Shown piece after piece: positions 30,537 through 34,499 of a stretch of 34,499 nucleotides of DNA. Source of the DNA: Desulfobacteraceae bacterium (GTDB taxonomy: Bacteria; Desulfobacterota; Syntrophobacteria; Syntrophobacterales; Syntrophobacteraceae); the NCBI GenBank assembly GCA_021372055.1, contig JAJFVB010000002.1, forward strand, positions 1 through 34,499, written 5' to 3'. Every line of letters starts with the position of its first letter. Positions within the stretch are counted from its first letter, which is position 1. A program made the translations under genes and the position numbers. The notes beneath the pieces are model-generated. The model was not told the origin of the DNA and did no database searches. It saw only the letters and a program-made list of their open reading frames with translations.

Positions 30537-31691
30537 ATGCTTTACTCGCGGGCGTTTTTAGCCATGGCTCTCGCCAATCTTGCGTGCCTGTCAAGCTTCT
30601 CCATTTTTTACCTTTTCCCCCTCTTCATAAGCGGACATGAAGGCAATCAGGCGGATATCGGCATTATCATGGGCGCTTTCGCGCTCTCGTCGGTTCTGTG
30701 CCGTCCGTGGATTTCCGACATGATAGACAAAATCGGCAGAAAGCGGAGTTACACTCTCGGGTCGCTGGTAATGACGGCATTGCCGCTCACCTACCTGCTT
30801 TTCAGGGGGGACCTCGCCGGTTTCTACCTGCCGCTGCTTTTTGCCCGCGTGGTGCACGGCGTCGGTTTTGCGATCTGCATAACCGCCGCATTCACCTATG
30901 TCGCGGACATCGTCCCCAGGGATCGGCTGAACGAAGGCTTGGGCGTTTTCGGAATATCCGGGCTGGCCGGTTCGGCCATAGGGCCTTTCGTCGCCGAAGT
31001 GGTCATCCGCAGCGCTGGATTCGACGCCCTTTTCGTTCTCGCTTCCATCATTGCCGGAATCAGCCTGATAGCGCATTTGCCGCTGCAGGAATCCTACGCT
31101 CACGTTCTCCGCACGACGGGGCCGTCCTTCTTTATCGTGTTCCAAAAAAAGCGAATATTCATGGTCGTCGCGGTCGCCCTGCTCTTCGGATTCGGACTCG
31201 CCGCCGTTAACAACTTCGTGGCGCCCTATGCCGGCGATCGCCGGATCGAGTTCATCTCGCTCTACTATATTTCCTATTCCGGTGCGGCGATTTTCACCCG
31301 TTTGACCGGCGGACGCCTGGCCGACCGCATGGGAGAGGACAGAATCATTCCCTACGGGCTGCTCCTGATCGGGGTCGGCTTGATCTCCCTGGTTCTCATG
31401 AAGGGCTGGGCTTTGCTCATGTTCTCCGGGTTCGTGACGGGTTGCGGCCACGGACTGCTCTACCCGGCGCTGAACGTCTATGCGATCCGGGGGGAGCCGC
31501 AGCGGATTCGGGGAAAGATCACCGGAGCATTCACGGGAAGCATTGACGGCGGGGTTTTCGTCGGATCGGTTCTTCTCGGCTATGTAGGCGATTTTGCTGG
31601 ATTTGAGACTCTATTTTTCTGTTCGGGAGTTGCTGTGCTGAGCGCAATTGTCCTATTCAAAAGGCAGGCGGTCTTTCGAATGTCCGCATAA
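30537..31691 (+). CDS. Major facilitator superfamily transporter
   Basis: A 384-residue membrane transporter with about 12 hydrophobic segments in two halves. The loop after helix 2 carries the MFS motif A region (SDMIDKIGRKRSYTLGS, about 60-76), and GGRLADRMGEDRIIPYG marks the matching loop of the second half. VHGVGFAICITAAFTYVAD is typical of drug- or metabolite-efflux MFS members. I use the ATG at 30537; the ribosome site (GTGGGG) is weak and the frame extends to a TTG at 30498. Substrate cannot be told. It stands alone between repeat copy E and the glycosyltransferase. Confidence 0.9.
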   Translation: MLYSRAFLAMALANLACLSSFSIFYLFPLFISGHEGNQADIGIIMGAFALSSVLCRPWISDMIDKIGRKRSYTLGSLVMTALPLTYLLFRGDLAGFYLPLLFARVVHGVGFAICITAAFTYVADIVPRDRLNEGLGVFGISGLAGSAIGPFVAEVVIRSAGFDALFVLASIIAGISLIAHLPLQESYAHVLRTTGPSFFIVFQKKRIFMVVAVALLFGFGLAAVNNFVAPYAGDRRIEFISLYYISYSGAAIFTRLTGGRLADRMGEDRIIPYGLLLIGVGLISLVLMKGWALLMFSGFVTGCGHGLLYPALNVYAIRGEPQRIRGKITGAFTGSIDGGVFVGSVLLGYVGDFAGFETLFFCSGVAVLSAIVLFKRQAVFRMSA

Positions 31692-31949
31692 AACGGCCGC
31701 AACCCGGAAACCGAAGCGCTACGGCGGTGGCGCGCCTCAGTTTCGATTGGACTCCGGGGAAGTTAGCTGGTAAGAGTAAAAATCCTCCGAGCCGAAGCTC
31801 GTGTAATTACGGTTACTTTTCTGAAGGATCGATCTTACTTTTGATTTATGCCGAACAGGCGGACGTCCGGCAACGGCGCTTCCCTCCACGGGAGACTTGA
31901 ACCGGCGCATTTTCGAGTGCCGACCATTCGGGCGACAGGCGAGGCCAGT

Positions 31950-33125
31950 TTGAAAGTAGGAATTGTAACCGAGTACTATTATCCCCTCCTGGGCGGCATC
32001 TCAGAGCACGTGCACAACACTGCCCTGCGGCTTCGCCAAAGGGGACACTCCGTCAAAATCATAACATCCAATCTGAACGGCAACGGCAAGACCGGCCACA
32101 ACGGAACGGTGCATCAATTCGAACCCGCCACGGATATTATCCGGATCGGCAGGAGCACTTCGATTTTCACGAACGGCTCTCTTGCCAGGATCACCCTCGG
32201 ACGCAACCTCTTCGCCAAGCTGCGCAACGTCCTGGAGAGTGAAAAATTCGATATCCTCCACGTGCATTCCCCCCTCGTTCCGACTCTTCCCATGTTCGCG
32301 CTCCGCGTCGCGGAGTGTGCGACCGTCGGCACTTTCCACACGTATTTCGACAAGAAATGCATTCCCGCGACGATCGGCTACACGCTCCTTGGCGCGCAAA
32401 CCCAGCGTCTGCTCATAGACAAGCTCGACGGGCAGATAGCCGTATCGCAGAGTTGCATTGACGCTCTGACGCCTTTTTTCAAGGTGAACGCCAGAATTAT
32501 CCCCAACGGAATCGACACGTCGGAATTCAGCCCCGAGTCCCCCGGACTGCCCCGTTTTGACGACGGGAAAAAGAATATCCTCTTCCTTGGGAGACTGGAC
32601 CCGCGAAACGGTTTTGCGTTGATGACCCAGGCATTCGGCCTCATCAAGGCGAAGTATCCGAACGTGAGACTGATCATCGTGGGCGACGGGCCTTTGGGGA
32701 CATACTACAGGCGGCTTGTTCCGGAACATCTTCAGGATGATGTGCATCTCGTCGGCCCCGTTCTCAAGGAAAGAAACCGCTATTACGCAAGCTGCGATGT
32801 TTTCTGTTCTCCGGTGGCAACGGCCTCCTTCGGCATGACGCTGCTCGAGGCAATGTCGTCCGGGAAGCCCATAGTGGCCACGGACAACACCGGCTACCGC
32901 GAGCTTCTCGGCAGGAAAGAGGGGTTCCTGACGCCTCCCCACAATGCCCGCGCCTTTGCCGACGCAGTACTTCGGCTGCTCACCGATCCCGCCCTCGGGG
33001 AGGAGATGGGCAAAAACGGCAGGCAGAAAGCCCTCGGCTTTTCCTGGGATCTGGTAACGGAGTCAATTACCCGTTTTTATGAAGAAATACTGAGTAGAAG
33101 ATCATGTGGAAAACGGTTGCCGTAA
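31950..33125 (+). CDS. GT4-family glycosyltransferase
   Basis: A 391-residue GT-B glycosyltransferase (PimA/WcaI-like) using a nucleotide sugar at the inner face of the membrane. The N-terminal fold starts KVGIVTEYYYPLLGGISEHV. The C-terminal fold has ILFLGRLDPRNG (210-221), LIIVGDGPLG (241-250) and the SFGMTLLEAMSSG loop at 293-305, where Glu300 is kept but the first Glu of the usual E-x7-E pair is Ala292. I prefer the TTG at 31950 with AGGCGAGG upstream; the in-frame ATG at 31848 would add 34 atypical residues. It overlaps the deacetylase gene by 22 nt, forming a three-gene operon. Confidence 0.88.
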   Translation: MKVGIVTEYYYPLLGGISEHVHNTALRLRQRGHSVKIITSNLNGNGKTGHNGTVHQFEPATDIIRIGRSTSIFTNGSLARITLGRNLFAKLRNVLESEKFDILHVHSPLVPTLPMFALRVAECATVGTFHTYFDKKCIPATIGYTLLGAQTQRLLIDKLDGQIAVSQSCIDALTPFFKVNARIIPNGIDTSEFSPESPGLPRFDDGKKNILFLGRLDPRNGFALMTQAFGLIKAKYPNVRLIIVGDGPLGTYYRRLVPEHLQDDVHLVGPVLKERNRYYASCDVFCSPVATASFGMTLLEAMSSGKPIVATDNTGYRELLGRKEGFLTPPHNARAFADAVLRLLTDPALGEEMGKNGRQKALGFSWDLVTESITRFYEEILSRRSCGKRLP

Positions 33126-33916
33126 TAACGATTTGTTCGCTTTTTGCGGCCCTTGCGGCCGCGGGCCTTTATACGCTGCTCGGTTCCGGGCCGGGCGGGA
33201 GCGGCGCTCCGGTTTGTTTTCTCGTCGTCCTCCTGCTCTGCGAGTCCGTTCTCCTCGTCGCCGTATTGGAGAGGCGCGCGCCGATTTTCGGGAAGATTTT
33301 CCACCGAGGTCCCGCAGGTTCCGGGATGGTGGCGCTTACGTTCGACGACGGCCCCAATGAGCCGTATACTTCGCAGCTTCTCGGCATCCTTGAGCGAAGC
33401 GGCATCAAGGCGACTTTTTTCGTCATCGGGATGAATTGCGAAAGATTCCCGGATGCGCTCAAAAAGATTGCGGCTGCCGGGCACGAGATCGGAAATCACA
33501 CCTTTGACCACGAGGTCCTGCCCCTCAAGCGCTCCCCGGAAATCGAAATGCAGATCCGGAATACATCCGCAGTCATCGAGAAGATCACGGGCGAGTGGCC
33601 CGCTCTTTTCCGTGCGCCTCACGGATGGAGAAATCCCTGGACCAACGGGGCGGTGCGCCGCGCCGGCTGCAAACCCGTGGCATGGACTCTCGGGGTATGG
33701 GATACTGACCGCCCGGGAGCGCAGGTCATCATTGCAAGGACTCTCAAGGGAGTGCGGGACGGATGCATTCTGCTCCTCCATGACGGGAGAGGGATCGAGA
33801 CACAGGCGGATTCCAGCCAGGTCGTCCAGGCGCTTCCCGCCATAATCGAGGATCTCAAGCATCGCGGGTTCCGGTTCGTTACGGTATCGGAAATGATGGA
33901 GCACAGCGCCGGATGA
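33104..33916 (+). CDS. NodB-family polysaccharide deacetylase, membrane-anchored
   Basis: A 270-residue protein with two N-terminal membrane segments (about 4-26 and 36-54), then a NodB carbohydrate esterase 4 domain (75-260). Motif 1 is TFDDGP (79-84), motif 2 the metal-binding NHTFDH (131-136), then RAPHGW and LLLHDG near the end. It should remove N-acetyl groups from a sugar on a lipid or polysaccharide, probably the product of the preceding glycosyltransferase. The ATG lies inside that gene (22-nt overlap) and its stop overlaps the next start (ATGA). Confidence 0.92.
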   Translation: MWKTVAVITICSLFAALAAAGLYTLLGSGPGGSGAPVCFLVVLLLCESVLLVAVLERRAPIFGKIFHRGPAGSGMVALTFDDGPNEPYTSQLLGILERSGIKATFFVIGMNCERFPDALKKIAAAGHEIGNHTFDHEVLPLKRSPEIEMQIRNTSAVIEKITGEWPALFRAPHGWRNPWTNGAVRRAGCKPVAWTLGVWDTDRPGAQVIIARTLKGVRDGCILLLHDGRGIETQADSSQVVQALPAIIEDLKHRGFRFVTVSEMMEHSAG

Positions 33917-34499
33917 AACTTCTGCAGGCAGCGCGCATTGGTTCTCCGGTGCTCATCGCCTCGCTGTTTGTCCTCATTTTTTTCTATGCCGACCTCGACA
34001 AGATCGGGCGGGCATTCGCCGGAATACGCTGGACGTGGGCCCTCTGGGTACCCGTGCTCAATGTGGTGAATACCTTTGTCGAGGGCCTTCGCCTCTCCGT
34101 CATTTTGCTGCCGCTGACGGGGAGCCTCCATGTGCGAAGCGCATTCAATTCCACGCTGGTGGGTATCATCGGCAACGTCATGCTTCCCCTGAGATTCGGG
34201 GACGGCGCAAGAGCCTACTACATCGCCAGGAATGAAAAAATCGGGCTTTCCCGGTCGTTTTCAGCACTCACCCTGGACCGGGCAGCCGATTTCCTTCTCT
34301 TTTTTGCCATGATGGCTCTCACCGCGATCCTTCACCCCTTTCCATCGTACGTAACGAAAATGGGTCTTATCGCCGCGGCGATCTTCGCGGCGTTCGCCGC
34401 CGCGATTCTTCTCCTCATCCGCGTGGAGGGAAAAATCGGAAACGAACGGGCGGGAAGGATCAGGCGCCGAGTGGCCGAAGAGACGGGAAAATTCGTGAG
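33913..34499 (+). CDS. Flippase-like membrane protein, UPF0104/LPG synthase transmembrane family (cut by window edge)
   Basis: The visible 195 residues start MKLLQAARIG at the ATG overlapping the deacetylase stop. Hydrophobic segments are at about 11-27, 41-68, 76-96, 135-150 and 155-180, and the family signature GNVMLPLRFGDGARAYYIAR is near 87-106. These proteins resemble the membrane half of lysylphosphatidylglycerol synthase (MprF) and are thought to move or modify lipid-linked substrates. The context suggests it handles the glycolipid made by the two upstream genes. The C-terminus is outside the window. Confidence 0.85.
   Translation, partial: MKLLQAARIGSPVLIASLFVLIFFYADLDKIGRAFAGIRWTWALWVPVLNVVNTFVEGLRLSVILLPLTGSLHVRSAFNSTLVGIIGNVMLPLRFGDGARAYYIARNEKIGLSRSFSALTLDRAADFLLFFAMMALTAILHPFPSYVTKMGLIAAAIFAAFAAAILLLIRVEGKIGNERAGRIRRRVAEETGKFV

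Noticed and set aside
1..34499. CRISPR array, tRNA, rRNA, prophage or integrase
   Set aside because: I found no regularly spaced direct repeats, no cloverleaf or rRNA-like stretch, and no integrase or phage structural gene.

Overview
The window looks like chromosomal DNA of a motile, anaerobic, GC-rich bacterium of the Desulfobacterota (former Deltaproteobacteria), plausibly a Syntrophobacter-like syntroph or sulfate reducer. The clues are the order of the flagellar export genes, sigma-54 type flagellar promoters, a cytosolic molybdopterin/Fe-S/flavin oxidoreductase operon, an FmdB zinc ribbon and an SPL-like radical SAM gene. The genus is a guess from overall gene content; no 16S or other marker is present.

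Positions 1-14460 form a flagellar island. On the minus strand fliL-fliM-fliN-fliO-fliP-fliQ-fliR leads, after a 415-bp interruption carrying a repeat element, to flhB-flhA-flhF (flhF is cut by the window edge). Divergently, flgD and a short hook-family gene run on the plus strand. fliK and a lysozyme-like gene follow on the minus strand. Four sequences matching the -24/-12 sigma-54 consensus stand in front of fliL, flgD, fliK and the lysozyme-like gene, so these transcription units read as one regulon.

Positions 14600-23220 hold housekeeping genes. On the minus strand are fabD, tilS with a small overlapping ORF, and a four-helix membrane protein. On the plus strand are purC, a ParB-like/SPL-like radical SAM pair joined by an ATGA overlap, a MotA/TolQ-like membrane protein and a DUF721 (DciA-like) gene.

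Positions 23214-28470 hold a minus-strand operon for a soluble three-part redox enzyme: a Cys-type molybdopterin subunit, a four-cluster ferredoxin subunit and a NuoF/GltD-like flavoprotein. It has a good sigma-70 promoter. After it come fmdB, a DUF1992 gene, an unrecognised Rossmann-fold protein with a Cys/His cluster, an MFS transporter, and an envelope-glycolipid-like cluster (GT4 glycosyltransferase, NodB deacetylase, flippase-like membrane protein) whose last gene is cut by the window edge.

A dispersed palindromic repeat of about 65-200 bp occurs five times (4074-4200, 10401-10553, 23096-23214, 28589-28789, 30405-30468). The best copy has terminal inverted repeats with the core GCGTTCAAGAT and internal hairpins, like a MITE. 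Copies abut stop codons and at least one looks like a bidirectional terminator. The repeat family, the sigma-54 set with its lysozyme-like member, and the ParB-like/SPL-like pair are the most interesting signals.
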